Positions 35,524 to 44,537 of a stretch of DNA of 64,000 nucleotides are shown here, one piece after another (the stretch's first letter is position 1; each line of letters starts with the position of its first letter). The DNA is taken from the NCBI GenBank assembly GCA_039198065.1, contig JBCCTU010000004.1:320299-384298 (forward strand), in the 5' to 3' direction. A program made the translations under genes and the position numbers. A model generated the notes under the pieces. The model was not told where the DNA came from and made no database searches. It worked only from the letters and a program-made list of their open reading frames with translations. The DNA comes from CALHVX01 sp039198065 (GTDB taxonomy: Bacteria > Pseudomonadota > Gammaproteobacteria > Pseudomonadales > Azotimanducaceae).

Positions 35524-36729
35524 TCACCAGGTCGCCGGCAACCCCGTAACGCCTCGCAACGTGATCGTGTTGCGCCAGCTGGGGGCGTCGACATTCGTTA
35601 GCTCCAGCTTCGGCAAGCGCTCGAGCAGTGTGCCGAGCGCTTCCTGCAGTTCAATCCGAGCGAGTTGCGCGCCAAGACACAGGTGAATGCCCCCGCCGAA
35701 ACTCAACGGGCGGTTCCGCTGCCGGGTGATGTCGAGCTGGTCCGGGTTTTCGTAGGCCGACGGGTCGCGGTTGGCGGCGCCGAGCAGTGTAACCACCGAC
35801 GTGCCCTTAGGTATGGCGGTGCCGCCGATCTCGAGATCTTCAAACGCGTTGCGTCCGCTCAGCTGAACGGAGCTGTCGTAGCGCAGGAACTCTTCTGCCG
35901 CCGAGGCGCGTGAGCCAGGATCGGAGCGCAGCGCGTCGAGTTGATCGCGGTTGCGGTAGAGCGCCAGCAGCGCGTTGCCGAGCAGGTTGACCGTCGTCTC
36001 ATGGCCGGCCGCAAACAACAGACCAATATTGGCCGTCAGCTCGTCCCGGGTGAGCTTGCCGTCTTTGGTTTCCGACTGAACCAGCGCGGTGGCGAGATCG
36101 TCCTGCGGATTGCGCTCCCGTTCCTCACAAAGTGCGGCAAAGTACGCCTGGCTTTCGAGGGAGTTGGCGTTGGCGTCGGCCATTTCTTCTGCCGACATTG
36201 GCGTCGGGTCGATCAGGCGGCCGGAGATCCGCGTGCCCTTAACGAACTCGGCTTGATCGGCTTCCGGGATGCCGAGCATGTCGCAGATCACGATGACCGG
36301 CAGCGGGTGATTGAAGAGTGCCTTAAGGTCACCTTCGCCTTGATCGATGAAGCCGTCGATGAGCGTATTAGCGATCGAGCGGATGCGCTCGCGCATGGCT
36401 TCTACCCGGCGGGCGTCAAACGCTTTCACCACCAGCGACCGGAGCCGCGAGTGGTCCGGCGGATTCATGAGCAGCATGGTGGTCATGAGGTTGCGGACCG
36501 ACGCGTTCGTCAGCATGGCGTCCTTCTCTGCCTCGCTCAGCCCCGCGAACTGGTCGTGGCCGAGGCGCTTGTCGCGCAGCGTCGTCTGCACGTCTTCGTA
36601 GCGGGTGAGCACGCACAGGTTGGCGTCCGGTACGCGAATGACCGGCTGCATCTGCTGCAGCTGGCGATACATGGGGTAGGGGTCGGCGATGACCTCCGGG
36701 GTAAAGATGGATTCGAAGGAAAATTCCAC
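35524..36729 (-). CDS. Cytochrome P450
   Basis: A 401-residue soluble bacterial P450. The I-helix oxygen-activation motif is AGHETT and the K-helix ExxR is in EEFLR. The heme-binding loop FGGGIHLCLGAQLAR has the proximal cysteine. It hydroxylates an unknown substrate with electrons from a ferredoxin system that is not encoded nearby. GTG 36729 (MEFSFESIFTPEVIADPYPMYRQL in translation) is favoured because GGGGAG lies 9 bases upstream and the resulting length and N-terminus are standard. The frame is open to 36873, but that extension overlaps the divergent oxygenase gene. Confidence 0.93.
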   Translation of the reverse strand: MEFSFESIFTPEVIADPYPMYRQLQQMQPVIRVPDANLCVLTRYEDVQTTLRDKRLGHDQFAGLSEAEKDAMLTNASVRNLMTTMLLMNPPDHSRLRSLVVKAFDARRVEAMRERIRSIANTLIDGFIDQGEGDLKALFNHPLPVIVICDMLGIPEADQAEFVKGTRISGRLIDPTPMSAEEMADANANSLESQAYFAALCEERERNPQDDLATALVQSETKDGKLTRDELTANIGLLFAAGHETTVNLLGNALLALYRNRDQLDALRSDPGSRASAAEEFLRYDSSVQLSGRNAFEDLEIGGTAIPKGTSVVTLLGAANRDPSAYENPDQLDITRQRNRPLSFGGGIHLCLGAQLARIELQEALGTLLERLPKLELTNVDAPSWRNTITLRGVTGLPATW

Positions 36730-36853
36730 AGGCGGCTGCTCCCCAGCGTGCGCGGTCGCGTAATCGACGATGGGTGGACGATAGTGCAGACCGGGTGTGG
36801 TGGAAAGGCAGGGACGATATGCTTGGCTATCCCTTGTACGGAGCACGTCTAGC

Positions 36854-37795
36854 GTGAGCGCCATCCCAAGCATTCGCTTTGATCGGCTACAGACGGCGGC
36901 GACCCAAGCCGAGCTTGCGGACGCCTGCAGTCGCTGGGGTTTCTTTCAGCTCACCCACCACGGTGTGAATGCGAACGAGCAACAGGGTCTGCTTGCGGCC
37001 ATGCGAGCGTTCTTCGATCTGCCGCTCCCGCGCAAACGCGCCATCGCCCGGACCGCTGCCAATCCCTGGGGGTTCTACGATCAGGAGCTCACCAAGAACA
37101 CGCCGGACTGGAAGCAGATTTTTGATGTCGGCGACCCGGAACCCGATGGCCCGCTGGCGGGCTGTGAGCCACAGTGGCCCGTGGAGCTGCCGGCGTTTCG
37201 CCCGGCGATGGATGCCCACCGGGCGCATTGCGAGCGTTTGTCCAAGGGTTTGCTCGTGGCCATTGCCGAGTCCCTTGGGGTTGCCGGTGACAGGCTCGCG
37301 GCGGCGTTCGAGCCGAGCCACACGAGCTTCCTGCGTCTGAACTACTACCCCTTATGTGCTGCGCCGGAAGCACCGGCGTCGATCGCCGTGCCAATGCAAG
37401 GTCACCTCGGGATCAATCATCACACCGATGCGGGTGCGTTGACCGTGTTGATGCAGGACTCAGTCAACGCGCTGCAGGTATTCAACGACGGTCGCTGGCA
37501 CACCATCGAGCCTGATCCCGGGGCGTTCGTCATCAACATTGGCGACGTGGTGCAGGTGTGGTCGAACGATCGCTACACAGCACCGCTGCACCGGGTGCTC
37601 GCGAACGCGAAACAGGAACGCTATAGCGCCGCCTACTTCTATAACCCGGCCGCTGCCGCGCACTACGCGCCGCTTAGGGAGCTCGGCGAGCCGCGCTATC
37701 GGCCGATTGCGTGGGGCGAGTTTCGTACGGCCCGCGCGGCCGGTGACTATGCGGACAGCGGCGAAGAGATTCAGATTGCGCACTTCGCGCGCTAA
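36854..37795 (+). CDS. 2-oxoglutarate/Fe(II) oxygenase, isopenicillin N synthase family
   Basis: A 313-residue double-stranded beta-helix oxygenase. The N-terminal DIOX_N region (SRWGFFQLTHHGVN...RAFFDLP) is followed by the core with iron ligands H190 and D192 (NHHTDAGALTVL) and H246 (LHRV). The 2-oxoglutarate/substrate arginine is R256 in RYSAAYFYNP. Family members do hydroxylation, desaturation or ring closure; the substrate is unknown. GTG 36854 with GGAG 10 bases upstream is chosen; the frame is open to 36797. It is transcribed away from the P450, with 124 bp between the start codons, so the two oxygenases may be co-regulated. Confidence 0.9.
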   Translation: MSAIPSIRFDRLQTAATQAELADACSRWGFFQLTHHGVNANEQQGLLAAMRAFFDLPLPRKRAIARTAANPWGFYDQELTKNTPDWKQIFDVGDPEPDGPLAGCEPQWPVELPAFRPAMDAHRAHCERLSKGLLVAIAESLGVAGDRLAAAFEPSHTSFLRLNYYPLCAAPEAPASIAVPMQGHLGINHHTDAGALTVLMQDSVNALQVFNDGRWHTIEPDPGAFVINIGDVVQVWSNDRYTAPLHRVLANAKQERYSAAYFYNPAAAAHYAPLRELGEPRYRPIAWGEFRTARAAGDYADSGEEIQIAHFAR

Positions 37796-37810
37796 CCGCT
37801 GATTGGTGGC

Positions 37811-38737
37811 TCAGAAGCTCATGACCGTGCCGCTCTCGACCCGATCTGCATTGTCCAGGGGCGCCAGGCTGATCCCGCCGGCTGATGTCCGCAGAGTGAG
37901 TTGCTCACCGCCCGCACCGAGCTGGCCTTGGAGCCGCGAGTTCTTCTTCTTGCCTTCCGCCTGAATCGGCAGGGTTGAACGCACGCCACCGACGGACGTG
38001 CGTGCATCGATGGACAGGTTCGCGCGGGGATCGAGGGCGACGCGAATCGCGCCAGCGGACGTTTTCAGGCTGCCACCGCTTTCGTTCCCGGGGTTGAACG
38101 CTGCCGTAATGCTGCCGCCGGAGGTTACGGCATCGACGGTGCTGGCGAGGTCTTCGAGCGTGATCGATCCCCCTGACGTACGCACGCGCACGGCACCGGT
38201 GACTTCTTCCACGGCGATCGATCCCCCGGCTGTGATGGCGTTCAGATCGCCGTCGACGCCCGTGACATCGATGGAGCCGCCGGCGGTTTTGACGGTGGCG
38301 TCGGCGCCGATCTGTTCAACGTCGACGGAGCCGCCCGCGGTACGCGCATCGATGAGCGCGCGGTTCGGTACGTGGATCGTGAACTTCAGGTTGCGCATGC
38401 CGCGCCAGCTGCTGCGCTTCTCCGTCCGCTCGGCCTCGACCCGGGCAAGCCCCGGACTGCTTTCGAAGGCGAAGCTCAGGTAGTCCTCGAGATCGTCGTT
38501 ATCGGCGGTGATAACGACGGTGACGTCCTCGGATCGATCGCCAACGATCTCAACAGCGCCGCCGTCTGCGGCGAGTTCAAAGCGCCCGTCGTTCGCCAGC
38601 GGCAGGGTTCGCTCAAGGCGAAAGTCTGCCAGCACCTGCGGCGCGGCAAGGGTCAGGATGACACCTGCCGTTACGACCGAAGCGGTCAGCCGAGGCGCGA
38701 CATACGGTCGCGGTGCGGTGGTGTCACTCAATGTCAT
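37811..38737 (-). CDS. Exported DUF4097 beta-repeat ('toast-rack') protein
   Basis: A 308-residue protein with an N-terminal hydrophobic export segment (LTASVVTAGVILTLAAPQVLA). A right-handed stack of short repeats with the pattern 'x-x-A-x-T-[AS]-G-G-S-I-x-V' follows: DARTAGGSVDVEQIG, VKTAGGSIDVTGVD, AITAGGSIAVEEVT, VRTSGGSITLEDLA, AVTSGGSITAAFN. This is typical of DUF4097/DUF2807 proteins. The fold is structural and the role unknown. ATG 38737 is supported by GGAG 8 bases upstream. It is convergent with the oxygenase gene and divergent from the sulfite dehydrogenase gene. Confidence 0.85.
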   Translation of the reverse strand: MTLSDTTAPRPYVAPRLTASVVTAGVILTLAAPQVLADFRLERTLPLANDGRFELAADGGAVEIVGDRSEDVTVVITADNDDLEDYLSFAFESSPGLARVEAERTEKRSSWRGMRNLKFTIHVPNRALIDARTAGGSVDVEQIGADATVKTAGGSIDVTGVDGDLNAITAGGSIAVEEVTGAVRVRTSGGSITLEDLASTVDAVTSGGSITAAFNPGNESGGSLKTSAGAIRVALDPRANLSIDARTSVGGVRSTLPIQAEGKKKNSRLQGQLGAGGEQLTLRTSAGGISLAPLDNADRVESGTVMSF

Positions 38738-38933
38738 CGAAGTCTCCTGGGGTGTCTCTGCTTGGTGTTTTTCTGCTCGGACTGGCCCGGCGGGCGTTGC
38801 ACCGGTTACCTGTAGACGATGCAGCAGCCACCCAAAGGGTCGCAACCCCGTTTACTTTCCGCGACTGGCGTTCGGGTTCCATATCGCCAAGAATCGGAGG
38901 CTGTCGCACTACGTGCTGCGACAAAGGATGGCT

Positions 38934-40199
38934 ATGGACGAAAACGCGAGCGCTGCCAATGGCTTACTGAATCGCCGGGGGCTGCTCACACTGGGTTCGG
39001 CAGCCGGGGCGAGTGCTCTGCTGACGCCGGTGCTCGGGCACGCGTCGTCGGTGGCCCAAGCTCGGGGCGATGAACCCTGGCGGAGCGGTTCCGGCACCCC
39101 ACCGAGTGCCTACGGGGCAGAGCCCGCGATCGCGGCGTTGAAGCGGGAGCGGGTAAGCGGTCACCCTTTCGGGCCGGCGGCCGGGTCGTCCTCTACGCCG
39201 CTGCAGCTCCTGAATGGCACGCTGACGCCGAACGGTCTGCACTTTGAACGTCACCACAGCGGCATCCCCGCCATTGATGCGGAGCGACATCGCCTGACCG
39301 TCCACGGCCTGGTGCAACGGCCCCTTCGCTTCAGCCTCGATGCGCTGCACCGTTATCCCCACAGCACCCGACTGCTGTTTCTCGAATGCTCGGGCAACAG
39401 CTACCAGAACATGGCCCCAGAACCACCGGACCTCACGGCCGGTGAGCTGCACGGTCTGGTCTCTTGCGCGGAGTGGACCGGCGTGCCGCTGGCGACGCTG
39501 CTCGACGAAGCCGGCGTTGATCCTGCCGCGCGCTGGATCGTTGCCGAAGGGGCTGATGCCTCCGGGACCAATCGGAGCGTTCCGCTCTCGATTGCTCGCG
39601 ACGATGCAATGATCGCGCTGTATCAGAACGGCGAACCCCTGCGCGCAGCCCAGGGCTACCCCATGCGGCTGCTCGTGCCTGGCTGCGAAGGCAACATCAG
39701 TATCAAGTGGCTGCGAAGTCTCAAGCTGACGGAGGCGCCGGCTCAGACGCGGGAAGAAACCAGCAAGTACACGGACCTCAAGCCGGACGGCACCGCGCGG
39801 CAGTTTTCCCTGCGCATGGAGGTGAAGTCGGTGATCACCGCACCGTCGGGCACCATGACGCTGCCGGCACCGGGCGTGTATGAGATCAGCGGATTGGCCT
39901 GGTCGGGTGCGGGCAGCATCCGGTCCGTTGAGGTCAGTGCCGACGGCGGGAAGACCTGGGCCGAGGCGGCGCTGCAGTCGGAACCGGGTCCGCTGCGGCC
40001 GGTGCGATTTCGCATTCCCTGGCGCTGGCGCGGCCAACGCGCCGTGCTGCAGAGCCGAGCGATCGATTCGGCGGGTCATGTGCAGCCCAACCGGGAACAG
40101 GCGTTTGCCGGTCAAGCACAGCAGGCCTTTTACCACTTCAACGCCATTCAGAGCTGGGGCGTCGATGAGGCGGGTAGGGTGACGAACGTCTATGCGTAG
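38934..40199 (+). CDS. SoxC-like sulfite dehydrogenase, molybdopterin subunit
   Basis: A 421-residue periplasmic molybdoenzyme of the sulfite oxidase family, exported by the Tat pathway (LNRRGLLTLGSAAGASALL). The molybdenum-ligating cysteine is C152 in LFLECSGNSYQNM. SoxC-type features are GLVSCAEWTGVPLATLLDEAGV, AQGYPMRLLVPGCEGNISIKWLR and a C-terminal dimerisation Ig-like domain (ISGLAWSGAGSIRSVEVSADGGKTWAEA). It would oxidise sulfite or a protein-bound sulfur intermediate and pass electrons to the adjacent cytochrome c. ATG 38934 sits 6-7 bases after AAAGG; ATG 38928 is an alternative. It overlaps the cytochrome gene by 8 bases. Confidence 0.9.
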   Translation: MDENASAANGLLNRRGLLTLGSAAGASALLTPVLGHASSVAQARGDEPWRSGSGTPPSAYGAEPAIAALKRERVSGHPFGPAAGSSSTPLQLLNGTLTPNGLHFERHHSGIPAIDAERHRLTVHGLVQRPLRFSLDALHRYPHSTRLLFLECSGNSYQNMAPEPPDLTAGELHGLVSCAEWTGVPLATLLDEAGVDPAARWIVAEGADASGTNRSVPLSIARDDAMIALYQNGEPLRAAQGYPMRLLVPGCEGNISIKWLRSLKLTEAPAQTREETSKYTDLKPDGTARQFSLRMEVKSVITAPSGTMTLPAPGVYEISGLAWSGAGSIRSVEVSADGGKTWAEAALQSEPGPLRPVRFRIPWRWRGQRAVLQSRAIDSAGHVQPNREQAFAGQAQQAFYHFNAIQSWGVDEAGRVTNVYA

Positions 40200-40779
40200 G
40201 GTCTCTTGTTATCGGCAAGGTTATCGGCAAGCTTTCGCCACGATGCTGGCGCTGTGCCTTGCGAGCCTCAGCCAGGCGGAGTCGGGGTTGGATCTGAGCT
40301 TGGATCTGAAGCCCAAGCTTGGGCAACCGGCTGTCGCTGGTTACGAGTCGGCCGTTATGCCCGACGGCCGTGGACTGCCCGCAGGCGCAGGCACGGTTAC
40401 CGAAGGCAGGGCGGTGTTTGCCCGTGAGTGCGCGGCCTGCCACGGCGCCGATGGCACTCTGGCCGGCAATGCGCTGGTCGGCGGTCTCGGTACGCTCGCA
40501 ACGAGCGCGCCGGTGCGCACCGTCGGCAGTTACTGGCCCTACGCGACGACGCTCTTCGACTACATCGCCCGCGCCATGCCCTACGGCAACGAGAAGTCCC
40601 TGACGCGAGACCAGGTGTACGCCGTCGTTGCCTACGTGCTGCATTTGAATGGCATTATCGATGCTGACGCGCGACTCGACGCCGACCAGCTGCCGGCTGT
40701 GCGCATGCCGAATCGGGATGGATTCGAAGTGGCGCCGGCGTTTGCGCCAATTACCGAACCCACAGACACAAACGAATAA
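40192..40779 (+). CDS. SoxD-like c-type cytochrome
   Basis: A 195-residue exported cytochrome c. The signal sequence (FATMLALCLASLSQA) is followed by one heme-binding CAACH at 80-84 and a distal methionine candidate at M129 (ARAMPYGN). The region TEGRAVFARECAACHGADGTLAGNALVGG and YAVVAYVLHLNGII are typical of SoxD/sulfite dehydrogenase cytochromes. It accepts electrons from the molybdenum subunit encoded immediately upstream (8-bp overlap). It has one heme domain, whereas many SoxD proteins have two. Confidence 0.88.
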   Translation: MRRVSCYRQGYRQAFATMLALCLASLSQAESGLDLSLDLKPKLGQPAVAGYESAVMPDGRGLPAGAGTVTEGRAVFARECAACHGADGTLAGNALVGGLGTLATSAPVRTVGSYWPYATTLFDYIARAMPYGNEKSLTRDQVYAVVAYVLHLNGIIDADARLDADQLPAVRMPNRDGFEVAPAFAPITEPTDTNE

Positions 40780-40797
40780 CCGAATGAGAGGTAAACC

Positions 40798-42129
40798 ATG
40801 GCCGTACCCGGAGACACCGCAACCCAACCGCAGGAGACTCCGCGGGTGTTTCGCACGCCGGAACAGGAGCAGGCGGCGAAAGGTGCCGATGCGCCTGGGG
40901 CCTACGATCAACCGATCGAAACCATCAACCCGATCAACGCGCACATCTGGAAGGAAAACCGCTGGAAGGAAGTGTTCGAACGGCTGCGAGCCGAAGACCC
41001 GGTGCACTTCAATGAACTGGAGTCTGCCGGCCGCTACTGGTCGCTGACGCGCTATGCAGACATCAAGCGCGTGGATTCTGATTGGGAGAACTTCTCCTCC
41101 GCCCACGGCATCACCATTGGTTTCCCGATCGGCACCGAGGTGCCGAACAGTCCGTTCCAGGGCAGCGCCAGCCCCTTTATTGCTCAGGACCCGCCGGAAC
41201 ACGACGATCAGCGCAAGACGGTCCAAGGGGCGGTTGCCCCGGGAAATCTGAAAAACCTCGAGCCGCTCATCCGCGAGCGGACCTGCCTGGTGCTCGATTC
41301 CCTCCCCGATGGCGAGGTATTCGACTGGGTCGACACGGTGTCCATCGAGCTGACCACCATGATGCTGGCGACCCTCTTCGACTTCCCCTTCGAAGACCGC
41401 CGCAAGCTCACGCGGTGGTCCGACGTCGTGTTCGCCATTCCCGAACCCGGCGGTGTCGTGGAAACGCAAGAAGAGAAGCGGCAGGAGTTCATGGAGTGCG
41501 TGGCGTACTTCAGTAAGCTGTGGACCGATCGTCTCGCCAACCCGGGTAATGACCTGGTGTCTATGCTCGCCCACGGGGAAGCCACCAAAGACATCCCGCC
41601 GGCGCAACATCTCGGCAACCTGCTGCTGTTGATCGTCGGCGGCAACGACACCACACGGAACACGATGACCGGCAGCGTGTACGGGCTCAATCAGTTCCCG
41701 GAGCAGTACGACAAGCTGATTCAAAAGCCGGAGCTGATTCCGAACATGGTCGCGGAAGTGATTCGCTGGCAAACGCCGCTGTCGTACATGCGGCGAACGG
41801 CCAATGCCGACGTCGAGATCGGCGGTAAGCAGATCAAGAAGAACGATCAGCTGCTCATGTGGTACGCGTCCGGTAACCGCGACGACAGCGTCTTTGAGAA
41901 CGCCGACGCCCTGGACATCGAGCGCGCCAAAGCGCGCCAGCACCTGTCCTTTGGCTTTGGCATTCACCGCTGCATGGGCAATCGGCTGGCGGAGCTGCAA
42001 CTGCGGGTGTTGTGGGAGGAAATCCTGCCGCGCTTTGAAAGGATCGAAGTGCTGGAGGAGCCAGAACGTACCTTTTCTTCCTTCGTAAAGGGCTACACCT
42101 ACATGCCCGTGCGGCTCACGCGTAAGTAG
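40798..42129 (+). CDS. Cytochrome P450, CYP153-like (terminal alkane/fatty-acid hydroxylase)
   Basis: A 443-residue soluble P450. The I-helix GGNDTTRN is at 281-288 and the K-helix EVIRW. The heme loop HLSFGFGIHRCMGNRLAELQLR has its cysteine at C392. That loop, WQTPLSYMRRTA, YASGNRD and the ending FVKGYTYMPVRL match my knowledge of CYP153 enzymes, which hydroxylate the terminal carbon of medium-chain alkanes and fatty acids. The usual ferredoxin and ferredoxin reductase partners are not adjacent. AGAGG lies 7 bases before ATG 40798. It follows the SoxCD-like pair by 18 bp on the same strand. Confidence 0.92.
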   Translation: MAVPGDTATQPQETPRVFRTPEQEQAAKGADAPGAYDQPIETINPINAHIWKENRWKEVFERLRAEDPVHFNELESAGRYWSLTRYADIKRVDSDWENFSSAHGITIGFPIGTEVPNSPFQGSASPFIAQDPPEHDDQRKTVQGAVAPGNLKNLEPLIRERTCLVLDSLPDGEVFDWVDTVSIELTTMMLATLFDFPFEDRRKLTRWSDVVFAIPEPGGVVETQEEKRQEFMECVAYFSKLWTDRLANPGNDLVSMLAHGEATKDIPPAQHLGNLLLLIVGGNDTTRNTMTGSVYGLNQFPEQYDKLIQKPELIPNMVAEVIRWQTPLSYMRRTANADVEIGGKQIKKNDQLLMWYASGNRDDSVFENADALDIERAKARQHLSFGFGIHRCMGNRLAELQLRVLWEEILPRFERIEVLEEPERTFSSFVKGYTYMPVRLTRK

Positions 42130-42317
42130 GCGCTCGACGCAGGCGGCAGAGATAGCCGTCAAACTCTGGGCGGTGATGTGACTCCGTTGCGCCATCGCCC
42201 TGGCGCTAGCTGCGTCGCCTCCGCTCTAACCGATTAGCAGCGCACAGGTTCGGCCGCGTAGCCAGCAGGTTCGTCACCCTTGGCTAGATTAAGGGGAGCA
42301 ATCCACGGACTCCCCGG

Positions 42318-43973
42318 GTGACGAACGCTTCTGTACTTCTGGTCGATGACGAGCCCAGCATCGTCAACGCCCTCCGGCGCGCGCTGCGTACGGAAGGCTA
42401 CGAGCTCCGTACCGCGGCGAGTGGTCAGGAAGCGCTGGCGGTTCTCGCCTCGCAATCGGTCGACGTAGTCGTCTCCGATTACCGCATGCCCGGGATGACC
42501 GGCACGGAGCTGTTATCGGCAGTGCGCCAGCGATACCCGGAGACGGTTCGGCTCATGCTGACCGGTGAGGCCGACATGCAGGCGGTCATCGAGGCGATTA
42601 ACGAAGGAGCGATCTACAAGTTCCTCACCAAACCCTGGTGTAACGACACGCTGCGCAGCACCTTAAAGGAAGCCTGCGCGTCTGCCGTCAGTTTCAAACA
42701 GCCGCAGATCGAAACCAGCCCTCACGCCGACTTCTGCGTTCAGCTGACCCAGCTGTCGGAGGCGGCCCAGATCGTCGTGCTGGAGCTGCGCAACCCGAGC
42801 GTGTTGCGGCTGCTTTCGGGTTACCAGGTTGCGCAGCTGCTGGTGGAACTTGAAGCCATCGCGGCGCGATCGTTGCGGCTTCTGTCACCGGTTCGGCAGC
42901 TCGACGACGCCCAGTTCGTGTTCGCGGCCACCGTGCCGGCGAATAGGAATGGGGATGGTGATGCGGATGCGGAGGCCCAGGCGTTCCTGCGTGAACTGGC
43001 GCGCCCGATGTCGGTTCGCGAGCAGGTGATCTCGCCGCGCTTTGCCATGGGCATTGCCGACATAGCACAGGATGCCGGTGCGCTGGACGCCCAGGAAGCG
43101 CTGAAGGCGGCGTTGGTGGCCGTGACGGCGACAGGCTTTTCCGGGGAGCTGACGCGATTCTCCAGTGAGATCGAACGTTCCCTTGCGGAGCGTCACGCGC
43201 TGGAGAGCGACATGACCAAGGGCCTCGAACGCAACGAGTTCTACGTGCAGGTGCAGCCGCAGGTCAACGCGCAGACCCTCAAGATCGAAGGCGCAGAAAC
43301 CCTCTGCCGCTGGCGCCACCCGGTGCTGGGCGTGGTCTCACCGCTGAAGTTTATCGATCTTGCAGAGCAGAACGGATTCATCCACGAGCTGGGCAGCTGG
43401 GTGATCCGCGAAAGCTGGTCGCTCGTCGACCGCCTTGCGGAGCTGGGGGAAGCCGACTTACGGATCAGCGCCAACGTGTCGCCGCGCCAGTTTGCCCACG
43501 ATGGCTGGGTGGATGAGGCGCTGGCCTGCGTCGGTGATGGATCGCGGGCCCGCTTGCTGGAACTTGAGATTACAGAAAGTACGGTCATGGATGACCCGGG
43601 CCGAGCGATCGCCGTGATGCACCGGCTAAAGGAATCGGGCTTCAGCCTCGCCATGGACGATTTTGGAACAGGGCAATCGTCGCTCTCGCTGCTCAATCAG
43701 CTGCCCGTGGACTCTCTCAAGTTTGATCGCTCTCTTGTACGCGACGTGACGAGCAACGCGCGGTCGCGCACGCTGTTTACGCGGTTGATCGAAATGACCC
43801 AGGAGCTTGGCGTGAAGAGCGTCGTGGAAGGCGTGGAAACGCAGGATCAGATCGAGCTGTGTCAGTCCATTGGCTGCGATCTCATTCAGGGCTTTGCCTT
43901 CTATCGTCCGCTGGACGTGTCTGATTTTCTCGATGAGGTCCGGCGCGATCGCTCCGCTGTGACCGATCTCTAA
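42318..43973 (+). CDS. Response regulator with EAL c-di-GMP phosphodiesterase domain (HnoB-like)
   Basis: A 551-residue protein. A receiver domain spans residues ~5-120 with acidic pocket DD(10-11), phosphoacceptor D54 (VVSDYRMPGMTG) and K in FLTKPW. A helical middle region follows, then an EAL domain from ~290 to the end. The EAL signature reads E327-T-L, but the other catalytic residues are present: NVSPRQF, LEITES, MDDFGTG, LKFDRSLVRD, VVEGVET and QGFAFYRP. It is therefore probably an active hydrolase of cyclic di-GMP controlled by phosphorylation. It starts with GTG 42318, and the H-NOX gene follows after 21 bp. The arrangement matches the HnoB output of NO-sensing H-NOX systems. Confidence 0.9.
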   Translation: MTNASVLLVDDEPSIVNALRRALRTEGYELRTAASGQEALAVLASQSVDVVVSDYRMPGMTGTELLSAVRQRYPETVRLMLTGEADMQAVIEAINEGAIYKFLTKPWCNDTLRSTLKEACASAVSFKQPQIETSPHADFCVQLTQLSEAAQIVVLELRNPSVLRLLSGYQVAQLLVELEAIAARSLRLLSPVRQLDDAQFVFAATVPANRNGDGDADAEAQAFLRELARPMSVREQVISPRFAMGIADIAQDAGALDAQEALKAALVAVTATGFSGELTRFSSEIERSLAERHALESDMTKGLERNEFYVQVQPQVNAQTLKIEGAETLCRWRHPVLGVVSPLKFIDLAEQNGFIHELGSWVIRESWSLVDRLAELGEADLRISANVSPRQFAHDGWVDEALACVGDGSRARLLELEITESTVMDDPGRAIAVMHRLKESGFSLAMDDFGTGQSSLSLLNQLPVDSLKFDRSLVRDVTSNARSRTLFTRLIEMTQELGVKSVVEGVETQDQIELCQSIGCDLIQGFAFYRPLDVSDFLDEVRRDRSAVTDL

Positions 43974-43994
43974 GTGAGCACACCGGGTTAGCGC

Positions 43995-44537
43995 ATGAAA
44001 GGCATCGTCTTTAACTTGCTAAACGAAATGGTCGAGGAACGCTTCGGTCTGGCGGCCTGGGATGCTCTGCTGACGGAAACCCGCCTCGACGGAATCTATG
44101 TCGCGAGCGCGACCTATCCCGATGCGGAGTTAATGGCGCTCGTCGCGGCGGCGTCGGACGCGACCGAGATCCCTACTGCATTGCTTGTCCACGCCTTCGG
44201 TGAATACATGGCACCGAAATTCGCTGAGCGCTACCCGGTCTTTTTTGACGGCCACCGATGCCTCAAGTCGTTCCTCTTGACCGTTGACGAAGTGGTTCAT
44301 GTGGAAGTTCGGAAACTCTACCCGGAGGCCAATCTTCCCGAGTTTCGCTACGAAGACCGCGGAGACAACTCGCTGACCATGATCTATCGGTCGCCGCGCA
44401 AACTCTGCGGGCTCGCCGAGGGCCTGATTGCGGGCTCGGCTAAGCACTTTGGTCAACGCTACACCCTGCGTCACGACGTGTGCATGCACCGGGGCAGCGA
44501 CCACTGTGTGCTTGAACTGACCCTGTTGCCGGACTGA
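43995..44537 (+). CDS. H-NOX heme nitric-oxide sensor
   Basis: A 180-residue stand-alone H-NOX (HNOB) domain. The opening MKGIVFNLLNEMVEERFG, the proximal heme histidine H102 in VVHVEVRKLYP, and the heme-propionate clamp Y131-x-S133-x-R135 (IYRSPRKLC) are all intact. A C-terminal cysteine pair (CMHRGSDHC) is like those that bind a structural zinc or sense redox in other H-NOX proteins. In facultative bacteria such proteins bind NO and regulate a partner kinase. Its stop TGA shares a base with the ATG of the kinase gene. Confidence 0.95.
   Translation: MKGIVFNLLNEMVEERFGLAAWDALLTETRLDGIYVASATYPDAELMALVAAASDATEIPTALLVHAFGEYMAPKFAERYPVFFDGHRCLKSFLLTVDEVVHVEVRKLYPEANLPEFRYEDRGDNSLTMIYRSPRKLCGLAEGLIAGSAKHFGQRYTLRHDVCMHRGSDHCVLELTLLPD

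Noticed and set aside
40138..42195. 685-codon open frame on the minus strand
   Set aside because: It lies antisense to the SoxC tail, cytochrome c and CYP153-like genes, all of which have clear motifs. The reverse product is a His/Arg/Val-rich sequence with no domain, a known artefact of GC-rich coding DNA.
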